A stretch of DNA of 64,000 nucleotides from NCBI RefSeq assembly GCF_014899185.1, contig NZ_CP045201.1, positions 1,534,501 to 1,598,500 of the forward strand. The letters are read 5' to 3'. The notes beneath the pieces are model-generated. The model was not told the DNA's origin. It did no database searches and saw nothing but the letters and a program-made list of their open reading frames with translations. The translations under genes and the position numbers were made by a program. Shown in pieces: positions 35,162 to 43,799 of the stretch (its first letter is position 1; every line of letters begins with the position of its first letter). Origin of the DNA: Pseudooceanicola spongiae. GTDB taxonomy: Bacteria > Pseudomonadota > Alphaproteobacteria > Rhodobacterales > Rhodobacteraceae.

Positions 35162-37726
35162 ATGAAAGACGCAGCCCCCACCCAGTCAGGTCAGACGATC
35201 TATCTGAAGGACTACACCGCCCCCGGCTGGCTGGTCGAAGAGGTGCATCTGACCTTCCGTCTTGCGCCCGAAGCGACCCGCGTGCTGAGCCGGATCCGCT
35301 TCACCCCCAACCCCGATGCGGACCAGGGCCAGTTCTTTCTGCATGGCGAGCAGCTCAAACTCATCTCCGCCAGCATTGATGGCACCCCCGTCGCCCCCGA
35401 CATCAGTGAAGAGGGCCTGACCTGCGCCGTGCCCGACGGCGCCTTCACCTGGGAGGCGGAGGTCGAGATTGCACCGGCGAAAAACTTCGCTCTCGAAGGG
35501 CTTTACATGTCGAGCGGCATGTATTGCACCCAGTGCGAGGCCGAAGGCTTCCGCAAGATCACCTACTACCCCGACCGCCCGGATGTGATGAGCGTCTTCA
35601 CCGTGCGCATCGAGGGCGACACCCCCGTCAAGCTGTCCAACGGCAACCCCGTGGCCAGTGGCGAGGGCTGGGCCGAATGGCATGATCCCTGGCCAAAACC
35701 GGCCTATCTGTTCGCGCTGGTCGCCGGAGACCTGATCAACCATCCTGACCGCTTCACCACCATGTCCGGCAAAGATGTCGAGCTGAACATCTGGGTCCGC
35801 CCCGGCGACGAGGGCAAATGCGCCTTCGGCATGGAGGCGCTGAAGAAGTCGATGAAGTGGGATGAGGAGGTCTATGGGCGCGAATACGACCTCGATATCT
35901 TCAACATCGTCGCGGTCGACGATTTCAACATGGGGGCGATGGAGAACAAGGGGCTGAACATCTTCAACTCCTCCTGCGTCCTCGCCAGCCCGGAAACCAG
36001 CACGGACGCGAACTTCGAGCGGATCGAGGCGATCATCGCGCATGAGTATTTCCACAACTGGACTGGCAACCGCATCACCTGCCGCGACTGGTTCCAGCTG
36101 TGCCTGAAAGAGGGGCTAACGGTCTATCGCGACAGCCAGTTCACCTCGGACATGCGCTCAGCTCCCGTCAAACGGATTTCGGATGTGATCGACCTGAGGG
36201 CGCGCCAGTTCCGTGAGGATAACGGCCCGCTGGCGCATCCGGTGCGGCCTGAAAGCTTTCAGGAAATCAACAACTTCTACACGGCGACTGTCTATGAGAA
36301 GGGCGCCGAGGTCATCGGCATGCTCAAACGGTTGGTCGGGGATGAGGCCTATTCCAAGGCGCTGGATCTGTACTTTGAACGTCACGATGGCCAAGCCTGC
36401 ACCATCGAGGACTGGCTTGCTGTGTTCCAGGAGTCGACGGGCCGCGATCTGAGCCAGTTCAAGCGCTGGTATTCTCAGGCAGGCACCCCGCGTCTGCACG
36501 TCAGCGAAACCTGGGAGGATGGCACCTTCACCCTGCACTTCCGTCAGGAGACGCCCCCGACCCCCGGCCAACCCGACAAGGCCCCGCAGGTCCTGCCGAT
36601 TGCCGTCGGTCTGATCGGCCCGAACGGCGACGAAGTTCAGGAAACCACGCTTCTTGAGATGACCGAGGCCGAGCAGAGCTTCAGCTTCTCCGGTCTCGGC
36701 GCGCGGCCGGTCCCGTCGATCCTGCGGGAATTTTCGGCCCCTGTGATCCTGCACCGCGACACCGACAATGCCGAACGCGCCTTTCTGCTGGCCCATGACA
36801 CAGACCCCTACAACCGCTGGGAGGCGGGGAGAACCCTTGCGAAACAAGCACTTCTGCGGATGATCGCAGATGGGGCCGAAGCGGACGCAGGCTATCTGGG
36901 CGCGCTGGCGACCCTGCTGGCGGATGAAACGCTGGACCCGGCCTTCCGTGCTCTGGCAATGGCGCTGCCGTCCGAGGATGATCTGGCGCAGACGCTGCAT
37001 GAGTCCGGCCACGTGCCTGACCCGCAGCGGATCTGGGAAAAGCGGCAAGAGATGCGCAGTGCCATGGCCGAAGCAATGCCGGATCTGCTGGCGAACCTCT
37101 ACGCGGCCCATCAGGTGCCCGGCGAGTATCAGCCCGATGCCGGTCCCGCAGCGGCCCGCTCCCTGGCCAACTCCGCGCTGGCTCTGCTGTCGCGGCGCGA
37201 CGGGGGCGATCGGGCGCGGGCCCAGTTCGCTGAGGCCGACAACATGACCCAGCAACTGGCCGCGCTGAGCTGTCTGTTGAGTATTGAGGACGGTCAAACC
37301 GAGTTGAAAGCTTTTTATGATCAATGGCATGATGATCGTCTGGTCATGGACAAATGGTTCTCGCTTCAGGTCGCTTATGCCCGCCCCGATCAGATGGCCG
37401 CCACGACCGAGCGTCTGGCGAACCACCTCGACTTCGACATGAAGAACCCCAACCGGTTCCGCGCCACCTTCGGCGCCCTGACGATGAGCCCGGCTGGTTT
37501 CCACCATGCCTCTGGCGCGGGATACAAGCTGCTGGCGGACTGGCTGATCAAGCTCGACCCGCTGAACCCGCAGACCACGGCGCGGGTGTGCAGCGCCTTC
37601 CAGAGCTGGACACGCTATGATGCAGACCGTCAGGCGATGATGCGCGAGGCGCTGGAACGGATGGCGGCGCAGCCGAAACTCAGCCCCGACACCCGCGAAA
37701 TGGTGACGCGGATCCTGAATGCCTGA
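35162..37726 (+). CDS. pepN: Aminopeptidase N (M1 family)
   Basis: An 854-residue zinc aminopeptidase. Exopeptidase signature GAMENKGLNIFN; zinc site HEYFHNWTGNRITCRDWFQLCLKEGLTVYRD (HExxH with HEYFH, third ligand Glu 18 residues on, written here as positions near 300-322 of the protein). Substrate-stalling Tyr is in NNFYTATVYEKG. The C-terminal helical domain runs to RILNA. The ATG at 35162 has GAGG about ten bases upstream; an ATG 15 bases earlier is possible. Upstream frame extension is non-coding. It degrades cytosolic peptides. Confidence 0.94.
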   Translation: MKDAAPTQSGQTIYLKDYTAPGWLVEEVHLTFRLAPEATRVLSRIRFTPNPDADQGQFFLHGEQLKLISASIDGTPVAPDISEEGLTCAVPDGAFTWEAEVEIAPAKNFALEGLYMSSGMYCTQCEAEGFRKITYYPDRPDVMSVFTVRIEGDTPVKLSNGNPVASGEGWAEWHDPWPKPAYLFALVAGDLINHPDRFTTMSGKDVELNIWVRPGDEGKCAFGMEALKKSMKWDEEVYGREYDLDIFNIVAVDDFNMGAMENKGLNIFNSSCVLASPETSTDANFERIEAIIAHEYFHNWTGNRITCRDWFQLCLKEGLTVYRDSQFTSDMRSAPVKRISDVIDLRARQFREDNGPLAHPVRPESFQEINNFYTATVYEKGAEVIGMLKRLVGDEAYSKALDLYFERHDGQACTIEDWLAVFQESTGRDLSQFKRWYSQAGTPRLHVSETWEDGTFTLHFRQETPPTPGQPDKAPQVLPIAVGLIGPNGDEVQETTLLEMTEAEQSFSFSGLGARPVPSILREFSAPVILHRDTDNAERAFLLAHDTDPYNRWEAGRTLAKQALLRMIADGAEADAGYLGALATLLADETLDPAFRALAMALPSEDDLAQTLHESGHVPDPQRIWEKRQEMRSAMAEAMPDLLANLYAAHQVPGEYQPDAGPAAARSLANSALALLSRRDGGDRARAQFAEADNMTQQLAALSCLLSIEDGQTELKAFYDQWHDDRLVMDKWFSLQVAYARPDQMAATTERLANHLDFDMKNPNRFRATFGALTMSPAGFHHASGAGYKLLADWLIKLDPLNPQTTARVCSAFQSWTRYDADRQAMMREALERMAAQPKLSPDTREMVTRILNA

Positions 37727-37858
37727 AACGTTGCGCATCACCGGGGGCGACCCGGTGGTGCGCTCACTCTTTCAGGGCCACGACGAACAGAGCCTCTTGC
37801 CCCCCGAAACGGCCTGTCCTAGAACCCGGGACCAAGCCATTCCCGGAAAGGACCGACC

Positions 37859-39373
37859 ATGCTGGACCTCACGTACGAGACCCCGAAACCCAAGGTGATC
37901 GCCGGTGCGAAACACGATTGGGAGCTGGTCATCGGCATGGAGGTCCATGCGCAGGTCGCCTCGAAGGCGAAACTGTTCTCGGGCGGCTCTACCCTGTTCG
38001 GCGCTGAACCCAACTCCAACGTTGCCTTTGTCGACGCGGCGATGCCGGGGATGTTGCCCGTCATCAATGAATTCTGTGTTGAGCAGGCCGTGCGCACCGG
38101 ACTGGGCCTGAATGCCGAGATCAACCTGTTCTCTGCCTTCGACCGCAAGAACTACTTCTACCCCGACCTGCCGCAGGGTTACCAGATCAGCCAGCTCTAC
38201 CATCCCATTGTCGGCGAAGGAGAAATTCTGGTCGACATGGCGCCCGGCATTGCGCGTCTGGTGCGGGTGGAACGCATCCACCTGGAGCAGGACGCCGGTA
38301 AATCGATCCACGACATGGACCCGAACATGTCCTTCGTCGACCTCAACCGGACCGGCGTGGCGCTGATGGAAATCGTCAGCCGCCCCGATATCCGCGGCCC
38401 GGAAGAAGCCGCCGCCTATATGGTCAAACTGCGCCAGATCCTGCGCTATCTCGGCACCTGCGACGGCAACATGCAGAGCGGCAGCATGCGGGCTGACGTC
38501 AACGTTTCCGTATGTCTGCCAGGGGCTTACGAGAAATTTCGCGAGACCGGCGACTTCGGCCACCTCGGCACGCGATGCGAGCTGAAGAACATGAACTCCA
38601 TGCGCTTCATTCAGGCCGCGATTGATGTGGAGGCGCGGCGTCAGATCGCGATCCTGGAGGCCGGAGGCAAGATCGATCAGGAAACCCGCCTGTATGATCC
38701 CGAGAAAAACGAGACCCGCTCCATGCGGAGCAAGGAAGAAGCGCATGATTACCGCTACTTCCCCGATCCCGACCTGCTGCCACTCGAGATCGAGCAGGCT
38801 TGGGTCGATGATATCAAGGCCAGCCTTCCGGAGCTGCCCGACGCGAAAAAACTGCGCTTCATCAAGGACTTCGGTCTGAGCGAATATGACGCAAGCGTGC
38901 TGACCGCCGAAGTGCCGAACGCCGTCTTCTTCGAGGAGGTCGCCGAGGCCTGCAAGGATGGCAAACTGGCCGCGAACTGGGTCATCAACGAGCTGTTTGG
39001 CCGTCTGAAGAAAGACGACGCCGACATCGAAAACAGCCCTGTCAGCCCGGCGCAACTGGCTGGCATCATCGCCCTGATCAAAGGCGATGTGATCAGCGGC
39101 AAGATCGCCAAGGACGTCTTTGAGATCGTCTATAGCGAAGGCGGCGATCCCGCTGTTATAGTTGAGGAAAAAGGCCTCAAGCAGGTCACCGATACCGGCG
39201 CCATCGAGGCGGCTGTGGACGAGATCATTGCGGCCAATCCCGACCAGGTCGAGAAGGCAAAGCAGAACCCGAAGCTGGCGGGCTGGTTCGTCGGTCAGGT
39301 GATGAAATCCACCGGCGGCAAGGCCAATCCCAAGGCCGTGAACGATCTTGTGGCGGCCAAGCTGGGGCTCTGA
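37859..39373 (+). CDS. gatB: Asp-tRNA(Asn)/Glu-tRNA(Gln) amidotransferase subunit B
   Basis: 504 residues. The N-terminal cradle kinase domain has [19 protein letters not shown] and the ligand segment [31 protein letters not shown] and [19 protein letters not shown] are signatures. The C-terminal YqeY tail domain binds tRNA ([25 protein letters not shown]). GatCAB makes Gln-tRNA and Asn-tRNA by transamidation. gatA and gatC are not adjacent. GGAAAGGA precedes the ATG. Confidence 0.96.
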   Translation: MLDLTYETPKPKVIAGAKHDWELVIGMEVHAQVASKAKLFSGGSTLFGAEPNSNVAFVDAAMPGMLPVINEFCVEQAVRTGLGLNAEINLFSAFDRKNYFYPDLPQGYQISQLYHPIVGEGEILVDMAPGIARLVRVERIHLEQDAGKSIHDMDPNMSFVDLNRTGVALMEIVSRPDIRGPEEAAAYMVKLRQILRYLGTCDGNMQSGSMRADVNVSVCLPGAYEKFRETGDFGHLGTRCELKNMNSMRFIQAAIDVEARRQIAILEAGGKIDQETRLYDPEKNETRSMRSKEEAHDYRYFPDPDLLPLEIEQAWVDDIKASLPELPDAKKLRFIKDFGLSEYDASVLTAEVPNAVFFEEVAEACKDGKLAANWVINELFGRLKKDDADIENSPVSPAQLAGIIALIKGDVISGKIAKDVFEIVYSEGGDPAVIVEEKGLKQVTDTGAIEAAVDEIIAANPDQVEKAKQNPKLAGWFVGQVMKSTGGKANPKAVNDLVAAKLGL

Positions 39374-39415
39374 TCTGACACCATCGGCGTGCTGAGCGTC
39401 GATTGAAGAGATAGA

Positions 39416-39446
39416 CGGGCAGAGGTGCAAACCTCTGCCCGTTTTT
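39416..39446 (+). terminator. Rho-independent terminator of gatB
   Basis: Eleven-base perfect stem CGGGCAGAGGT / ACCTCTGCCCG with a GCAA tetraloop and TTTTT. It lies 43 bp after the gatB stop. Confidence 0.9.
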
Positions 39447-39505
39447 GCATGCCACGGATCGCTCTGACCCGGCGGACCCAAGCACCAAAACCGCGAAATC
39501 GTGAT

Positions 39506-39544
39506 GTCGGTATTCCGTCGGTATCTGAACGGTATCCGGGCGGT
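39506..39544 (+). repeat. 11-bp phased ACCG/CGGT array, copy 3
   Basis: CGGT begins at 39508, 39519, 39530 and 39541, exactly 11 bp apart, the first two inside GTCGGTAT. The downstream flank GGTGCGTTTTTGGCGC is the reverse complement of the left flank of copy 2. It follows the gatB terminator and ends 75 bp before the thioesterase start. Confidence 0.75.
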
Positions 39545-39618
39545 GCGTTTTTGGCGCTGCGGCTTGCCCCCGCGGGCCAGCCTGATAGCCTGCCCTGCGA
39601 ACAAGCTCAGGAGAGACG

Positions 39619-40086
39619 ATGCCCCTTTTCACCTCGCCACTGATGACCGTGAAGCCGGAATGGACCGATTACAATGGCCACCTCAACATGGCCTATTACG
39701 GGGTCCTGTTCGACAACGGGATGGAATTCTTCACCGATGAGATCGACCTGAGCGAGGCCTATATGCGCCGCAGCGCCCATACGACCTATTCGGCCGAGTT
39801 CCGCATTCGCTACCTGCGCGAGGTCCATGCGGGCGCTCAGGTGCGTGCCACGACCCGGCTGCTGGACGTGGGCCCCAAAGCCTTTCACTTCTGTCAGGAG
39901 CTGATCCACGAAGACGGCTGGATCGCGGCCACCGGCGAGGGCATCAGCCTGCATATCGATCAGTCCGGGCCGCGCGTTGCCCCCTACCCAGAACCGCAGA
40001 TGGCGCGCTTGCTGGCCGCCGCTGAGGAGCATGCCGCAGACCCGGTGCCCGACTGGGTCGGCGCGCCGATGCGCATCCGCAAATAG
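39619..40086 (+). CDS. Hotdog-fold acyl-CoA thioesterase
   Basis: A 155-residue single-hotdog thioesterase of the 4-hydroxybenzoyl-CoA/YbgC type. The N-terminal WTDYNGHLNMAYYGVLFDNG corresponds to the active-site region (Asp/Asn-Gly-His-x-Asn-x-x-Tyr); AEFRIRYLREVHAG is the beta-strand core. It is similar to carnitine-pathway thioesterases, but no carnitine genes are near. AGGAGAGA precedes the ATG. Its promoter region holds a phased array. Confidence 0.83.
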   Translation: MPLFTSPLMTVKPEWTDYNGHLNMAYYGVLFDNGMEFFTDEIDLSEAYMRRSAHTTYSAEFRIRYLREVHAGAQVRATTRLLDVGPKAFHFCQELIHEDGWIAATGEGISLHIDQSGPRVAPYPEPQMARLLAAAEEHAADPVPDWVGAPMRIRK

Positions 40087-40116
40087 CCCCGTCCTCAGGC
40101 GGGGCATTGCCGCTCA

Positions 40117-40133
40117 GCCGCTGAAACAGCGGC
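40117..40133 (+). terminator. Short hairpin after thioesterase gene
   Basis: GCCGCTG-AAA-CAGCGGC, preceded by a smaller CCCCG / CGGGG stem just after the stop. No T-tract follows; possibly an RNA 3'-end stem rather than a true terminator. Confidence 0.3.
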
Positions 40134-40194
40134 GGGGATTGAGGCGCGGCCCGCAGTGGCGCTAAATGGCGCGATCAGATCAGAGAGAGCCGAG

Positions 40195-40716
40195 ATGACC
40201 CAGTACGACTATAAGGTGATGCCAGCTCCGACGCGCGGCACCAAGGCGCGCGGTATCAAGACCGCCGAGGGGCGCTTTGCCAATGCGTTCGAGGAGCTGC
40301 TGAACGAGATGGCCGCCAAGGGCTGGGAATACCAGCGCGCCGAAACGCTGCCGCAGGAAGAACGTCAGGGCCTGACCGGCACCTCCAGCAGCTTTCGCAA
40401 CCTGCTGGTGTTCCGGCGCGCGGCGGCCCATGCGACGGTGCAATACCGCCCCGAAGAGGCCGATACTGCGGAAGCCTTTGCCGAAGACGAGCCCGAGAAG
40501 CGCACCCCAGCAAGCCCCAGTGTCGGTTCGGCGCAGCGCAGCGAGGCGCTGCAGGGTCAGGGTCCGCGCCTGTCGGGCGTGGTGAAGTCGCCCGCCGCTC
40601 AGGTCATCGGCCGCGCCTCTGCCGTGGCTGAGGGCGAGGCAAAGCCCGCCCCGGGCGTGTCGGATGCAAGTGCGTCCGAGTGGGAAGACAAGGACGACAC
40701 TCGCAAGCCGGACTGA
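40195..40716 (+). CDS. DUF4177 domain protein
   Basis: 173 residues. The first 75 or so form a DUF4177-like domain (YDYKVMPAPTRGTK, FANAFEELLNEMAAKGWEYQRAETLP, NLLVFRR), followed by a long acidic and Ala/Ser-rich tail that looks disordered. Unknown function, common in Rhodobacterales. I take the ATG at 40195 because the domain begins at once and AGAGAGA lies upstream; the frame extends upstream without a domain. Followed by two strong hairpins. Confidence 0.75.
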   Translation: MTQYDYKVMPAPTRGTKARGIKTAEGRFANAFEELLNEMAAKGWEYQRAETLPQEERQGLTGTSSSFRNLLVFRRAAAHATVQYRPEEADTAEAFAEDEPEKRTPASPSVGSAQRSEALQGQGPRLSGVVKSPAAQVIGRASAVAEGEAKPAPGVSDASASEWEDKDDTRKPD

Positions 40717-40757
40717 GGCAGGCGCGGTGCGTCGCTGGTTGCGCTGTTCCTGAAACA

Positions 40758-40828
40758 TTTCGGGCCGGGCCGTTGCACTGGCCCGGCCCGAAAGCGTTGG
40801 ATGAGGCCCCCTTGCGGGGGTTTCTTTT
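40758..40828 (+). terminator. Double terminator after the DUF4177 gene
   Basis: First a 14-base perfect stem TTTCGGGCCGGGCC / GGCCCGGCCCGAAA (40758-40793, eight-base loop), then CCCCC-TTGC-GGGGG with TTTCTTTT (40807-40828). The second is a textbook rho-independent terminator on plus. It separates this gene from bolA on the opposite strand. Confidence 0.85.
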
Positions 40829-40889
40829 CGCGCCGGGCCTTGTGCTTCGGCGCCATTTCTCTATATTCGGCCAGCCTGAGAAATCCTTT

Positions 40890-41147
40890 TCAGGCGGTAA
40901 GTTCCAGCGCCAGCGCGTGAATGCGGCCCATCAGATCGGACCCTAAGGCGGAGTGCACGGCGCGATGGCGTGCAATACGGCTTTGGTCTGCAAAGGCGCT
41001 GGACGTCATCCGGACACGAAAATGACTCTCTCCACCCTCCTGAAAGCCCGCGTGGCCACGGTGGCTTTCACTTTCGTCCAGCACCTCAAGGTGTTCAGGC
41101 GAAAATTCGTCTTCAAGTCGCCTGCGGATCTCTGCCGTTCGTGACAT
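40890..41147 (-). CDS. bolA: BolA family protein
   Basis: An 85-residue BolA-type protein: EIRRRLEDEFSPEHLEVLDES, the HAGFQEGGESHFRV segment with the conserved HxG and SHF features, and RIARHRAVHSALG (helix with the conserved His). BolA proteins pair with monothiol glutaredoxins in iron-sulfur and stress regulation. The start at 41147 follows GAGAGGAAAAAAT. It is divergent from the J-domain gene by 75 bp, a pairing I recall from other Rhodobacterales. Confidence 0.9.
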   Translation of the reverse strand: MSRTAEIRRRLEDEFSPEHLEVLDESESHRGHAGFQEGGESHFRVRMTSSAFADQSRIARHRAVHSALGSDLMGRIHALALELTA

Positions 41148-41222
41148 ATTTTTTCCTCTCGCCTCTTCAATCTCGCGCCACACAGTCTATGCTGCAGCGC
41201 CTGACTCGGAAAGGACCGCCTG

Positions 41223-41849
41223 ATGCCCAAATCTGATCCCTTCGGTTTTGACATGTCCATTTCTTCTGCAAAGAAGAAAACCAACCGCGGTCGACGCGGC
41301 ATGACAGGGGCCTCGGAAACCTCGCGGCGCCCCTGCGAACATGAGGGCTGTGAAGAGCCCGGTAAGTACCGTGCGCCCAAAGCCCCGGATGTGCTGGACG
41401 ATTTCTTCTGGTTCTGCAAGGACCACGTCCGCGAATACAACCTGAAATGGAACTTCTTCGACGGTCGCACCGAGGCCGAAATGAACGCCCAGATGTCCGA
41501 GGACAAGGTCTGGGAGCGCAAGACCAAGCCGCTTGGCGACCCAGAGGCGCGGGCCTGGGCCCGTCTGGGGATCGAGGACCCGCATCAGGTGCTCGGCGCG
41601 AATGCGACGCAGAACCCCGGCAAGACCGGTGGCGTCACCACGCGCCGCCTGCCCCCGACCGAGCGCAAGGCGGTGGATATTCTGGATGCCCGCGATCACT
41701 GGAGCAAGGCCGAGGTCCGCAAGGCCTACAAGGCCCTGATCAAGGTGCTGCACCCGGATATGAACGGCGGCGACCGGTCGCAGGAAGAACAGCTGCAACA
41801 GGTCGTCTGGGCCTGGGATCAGCTGAAGGACAGCCGCAACTTCAAATAA
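41223..41849 (+). CDS. J-domain (DnaJ-like) protein with N-terminal Cys/His cluster
   Basis: 208 residues. The C-terminal J domain (about 150-205) has the diagnostic HPD in IKVLHPDMNGGDRS between helices AEVRKAYKALIKV and EEQLQQVVWAWDQL. The N-terminal part has CEHEGCEE and, about 20 residues later, FCKDHV, giving a C-x4-C ... C-x2-H pattern that may bind zinc. No G/F linker or standard DnaJ zinc domain, so it is a type III J-protein that would stimulate DnaK on some special client. The cobS and cobT genes nearby hint at, but do not prove, a link with cobaltochelatase AAA+ assembly. Confidence 0.85.
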   Translation: MPKSDPFGFDMSISSAKKKTNRGRRGMTGASETSRRPCEHEGCEEPGKYRAPKAPDVLDDFFWFCKDHVREYNLKWNFFDGRTEAEMNAQMSEDKVWERKTKPLGDPEARAWARLGIEDPHQVLGANATQNPGKTGGVTTRRLPPTERKAVDILDARDHWSKAEVRKAYKALIKVLHPDMNGGDRSQEEQLQQVVWAWDQLKDSRNFK

Positions 41850-41929
41850 GCGGCGCAGGATGGATTTGTCCGGGCCTTTATGGGGCCCGGGCTGGACGCT
41901 GGCGCCTGCGTGCTGTCAGAGGCGCATTT

Positions 41930-42073
41930 TCAGGGGTGTTCGGACGCCGCGCCTTGGGCGGGTACCTGCTGTGCGGGCACCTGGGCGCTGATATAATCGC
42001 TGAGCCCGGCGAGCGTGAAAAGCGCGATCACGAAAAGGCTGGCAATGCTGCGGCGGCCTTGAGGGATGAACAT
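41930..42073 (-). CDS. Small putative membrane protein (47 aa)
   Basis: The reading frame from the ATG at 42073 gives a 47-residue peptide with a basic N-terminus (MFIPQGRRS), one hydrophobic helix (IASLFVIALFTLAGL) and a repeat-like tail (SAQVPAQQVPAQGAASEHP). GGGAG lies about eight bases upstream. The hydrophobic helix and ribosome site support it; I do not recognise a family. The longer upstream frame looks non-coding. Confidence 0.42.
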   Translation of the reverse strand: MFIPQGRRSIASLFVIALFTLAGLSDYISAQVPAQQVPAQGAASEHP

Positions 42074-42231
42074 AGGGTGTCTCCCGTTGAGAGTGAGCAG
42101 GAACGACAGCGCCGCAGGGTCACGCCCGCATCGGCCTGTCAGGCCGTAACTGACCTGTCGGGACCTTAGCGCCACAACTGCAAAAAATGGATTAAGCTTG
42201 CCAGGGCGGCCTCTGCCAGCCGTCTGTTGCA

Positions 42232-42248
42232 GTAAACGCCCGGTTTAC
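42232..42248. promoter_or_regulatory. Perfect palindrome GTAAAC-N5-GTTTAC
   Basis: GTAAACGCCCGGTTTAC in the gap between the small membrane protein gene and the anti-sigma gene. It lies about 160 bp upstream of the small gene's start and could be an operator. Weak evidence. Confidence 0.3.
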
Positions 42249-42267
42249 CTCAAAAGATGCCGATATG

Positions 42268-42303
42268 AAAAACGCCCTGAGGCTCGCGGCCGGAGGGCGT
42301 TTT
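42268..42303 (-). terminator. Rho-independent terminator of the sigma/anti-sigma operon
   Basis: AAAACGCCCT / AGGGCGTTTT, a ten-base stem around a GC-rich loop, with a run of T on minus (42272-42268). It lies 22 bp after the anti-sigma stop. Confidence 0.75.
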
Positions 42304-42324
42304 GCCGTGTAGAGGGCAGATCCT

Positions 42325-43032
42325 TTAGCTGGCGATGACCTGACCGGCGGCCAGCACGGCCCCTGTCGGTTGCCCGGTGGGTGAGCCGCCGAGAGGTTCG
42401 TCCGAAATCGCCAGCGTCGCGCCGGGCAGAACCGCGGCAAGGCTGGCGGGCAGAACCACGTCCTGTTTCGAGCTGTTGGCGGGCCAGACCAGAACCGACA
42501 CCGGCGCCGCACTGCCGGCAATCAGCCAGAGGTGATAGGAGCGTCCCTCGGCCGCGCCCTGCCCTTCGCGTTTCAGGCGCAGGGCGCCCGTCTCGGCATC
42601 AAAGGCGGCGGCGAAATGCACCGGAGCGGTTTCTTCACCAATCTCGGCCACGAAATCCGGCTGAAACGCGGGCGTCAGCAGATCGGACTGGTAGACAAGG
42701 AAGGCGAACATGGCGGCCAGCGCGGCACCTGCAGCGAATTCGCCCAGACCCAGGCGCGCCCAGAAGCCCTTGGCGGGTGCTTTGGCCTCGGCGGGCCAGA
42801 GCCGCTGATGGATCGCCTGCCAGACGCGCGGCGGCACCCGGGCCTCGGCAATGCCGTCGGTCATGGCGACGAAATCGTCAGCCCAGGCCGCGACCAGAGC
42901 GCGCAGCGATGGCTCACGCGCAAGGCGATCCTCGAAAGCTGCGGCCTCGGTCGGGCTGAGCAGCGTCAGGACATACTCGGCGGCGAGAACCATGTCGCTT
43001 TCGCCCGGTGTCATTGTGGCCTCGTCGCTCAT
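42325..43032 (-). CDS. Anti-sigma factor, RskA-type
   Basis: 235 residues. The N-terminal cytosolic region (DMVLAAEYVLTLLSPTEAAAFEDRLA) is the classical anti-sigma helix set, without the HxxxCxxC zinc site of ChrR-type proteins. One membrane helix lies at about 98-115 (FAAGAALAAMFAFLVYQ). The C-terminal RskA domain shows YHLWLIAG, WPANSSKQDVVLPASLAAVLPGAT, and EPLGGSPTGQPTGAVLAAG. It is coupled to the sigma gene by an ATGA overlap. It should hold the sigma factor at the membrane until an unknown signal, perhaps regulated proteolysis, frees it. Confidence 0.85.
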   Translation of the reverse strand: MSDEATMTPGESDMVLAAEYVLTLLSPTEAAAFEDRLAREPSLRALVAAWADDFVAMTDGIAEARVPPRVWQAIHQRLWPAEAKAPAKGFWARLGLGEFAAGAALAAMFAFLVYQSDLLTPAFQPDFVAEIGEETAPVHFAAAFDAETGALRLKREGQGAAEGRSYHLWLIAGSAAPVSVLVWPANSSKQDVVLPASLAAVLPGATLAISDEPLGGSPTGQPTGAVLAAGQVIAS

Positions 43033-43571
43033 CTGGTCAGACAGTCCTTCAATTTCTTCAGACTGCGGCGCAGCCAAGTTCGCATCGTGTTCAGCGGAAC
43101 ATCATACCTCTCGGCCAGTTCCTGATAGGTCAGCCCGAGGAGATAGGCACCCTTGACGGCCTCGGACCGGTCCGCATCCAGTTCCTCCATGCAGCTCATC
43201 AGCCGCGCCCGTTCGGACCCGGCAATCGCCAGAGCCTCGGGGCCGGGGTCCGAGGACGGTATGGCATCGGCCTCCGACAGATCCGAGGCAGAGGAGCGGC
43301 GCGCCCGAAGGCGGTCGATGGCGGTGTTACGCGCGATCGTGATCAGCCAGGTCATCGGGGAATACCCGCCCGCCTGATACCGCCCGGCACTACGCCAAAT
43401 CTTGATGTAGGAATCCTGAACCGCCTCTTCGGCTTCGCTTCTCGTACCCAAGACACGCAGGGAAATGCCGAAAAGTTTCGCAGAGGTCAGTTGATATAAT
43501 TCCTGGAAAGCGGCCCTGTCGGCAAGGGCAGTGCGCGCGATCAGGTCTTCGATGTCTTCCAAGGTGGCCAT
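43029..43571 (-). CDS. ECF-family RNA polymerase sigma factor
   Basis: 180 residues. Region 2: FQELYQLTSAKLFGISLRVLG, EEAVQDSYIKIWRSAGRY, SPMTWLITIARNTAIDRLR. Region 4: AVKGAYLLGLTYQELAERYDVPLNTMRTWLRRSLKKLKDCL with its helix-turn-helix. It belongs with SigK-type ECF factors and is paired with the RskA-type anti-sigma. I take the ATG at 43571; the frame continues far upstream without meaning, and a TTG 12 bases upstream is possible. The pair sits between the J-protein and cobS genes. Confidence 0.88.
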   Translation of the reverse strand: MATLEDIEDLIARTALADRAAFQELYQLTSAKLFGISLRVLGTRSEAEEAVQDSYIKIWRSAGRYQAGGYSPMTWLITIARNTAIDRLRARRSSASDLSEADAIPSSDPGPEALAIAGSERARLMSCMEELDADRSEAVKGAYLLGLTYQELAERYDVPLNTMRTWLRRSLKKLKDCLTR

Positions 43572-43716
43572 ATTCTTACTCAAGTCCCCCGGCTGCCGCG
43601 CTGGCAACACCTGCATATTCCACGGCCCCATCTGCGTCACATGGACCCGACGCACCGGGTGCGGCGCGATTTTGCCCTTTTCCTCGCCGCCCTCTTCGAT
43701 ATGTTGCACCGAGAAT

Positions 43717-43735
43717 GCGCAGGCAGACCCTGCGC
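43717..43735 (+). promoter_or_regulatory. Hairpin upstream of cobS
   Basis: GCGCAGG / CCTGCGC with loop CAGAC, about 65 bp before the cobS ATG. I looked for a cobalamin riboswitch in 43572-43799 and saw none of its conserved boxes. Confidence 0.3.
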
Positions 43736-43799
43736 GATGCGACATGAAGAAACCGCGCAGCACGAAACGCGCGGATGACTTACAAGGGACAAGCCGACC

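Noticed and set aside
40117-40133. Possible start of a CRISPR or REP array
   Set aside because: Only one stem is present; I found no direct-repeat/spacer pattern anywhere in the window.
43572-43799. Cobalamin riboswitch upstream of cobS
   Set aside because: I looked for the B12 box and conserved stems and found only a short hairpin.
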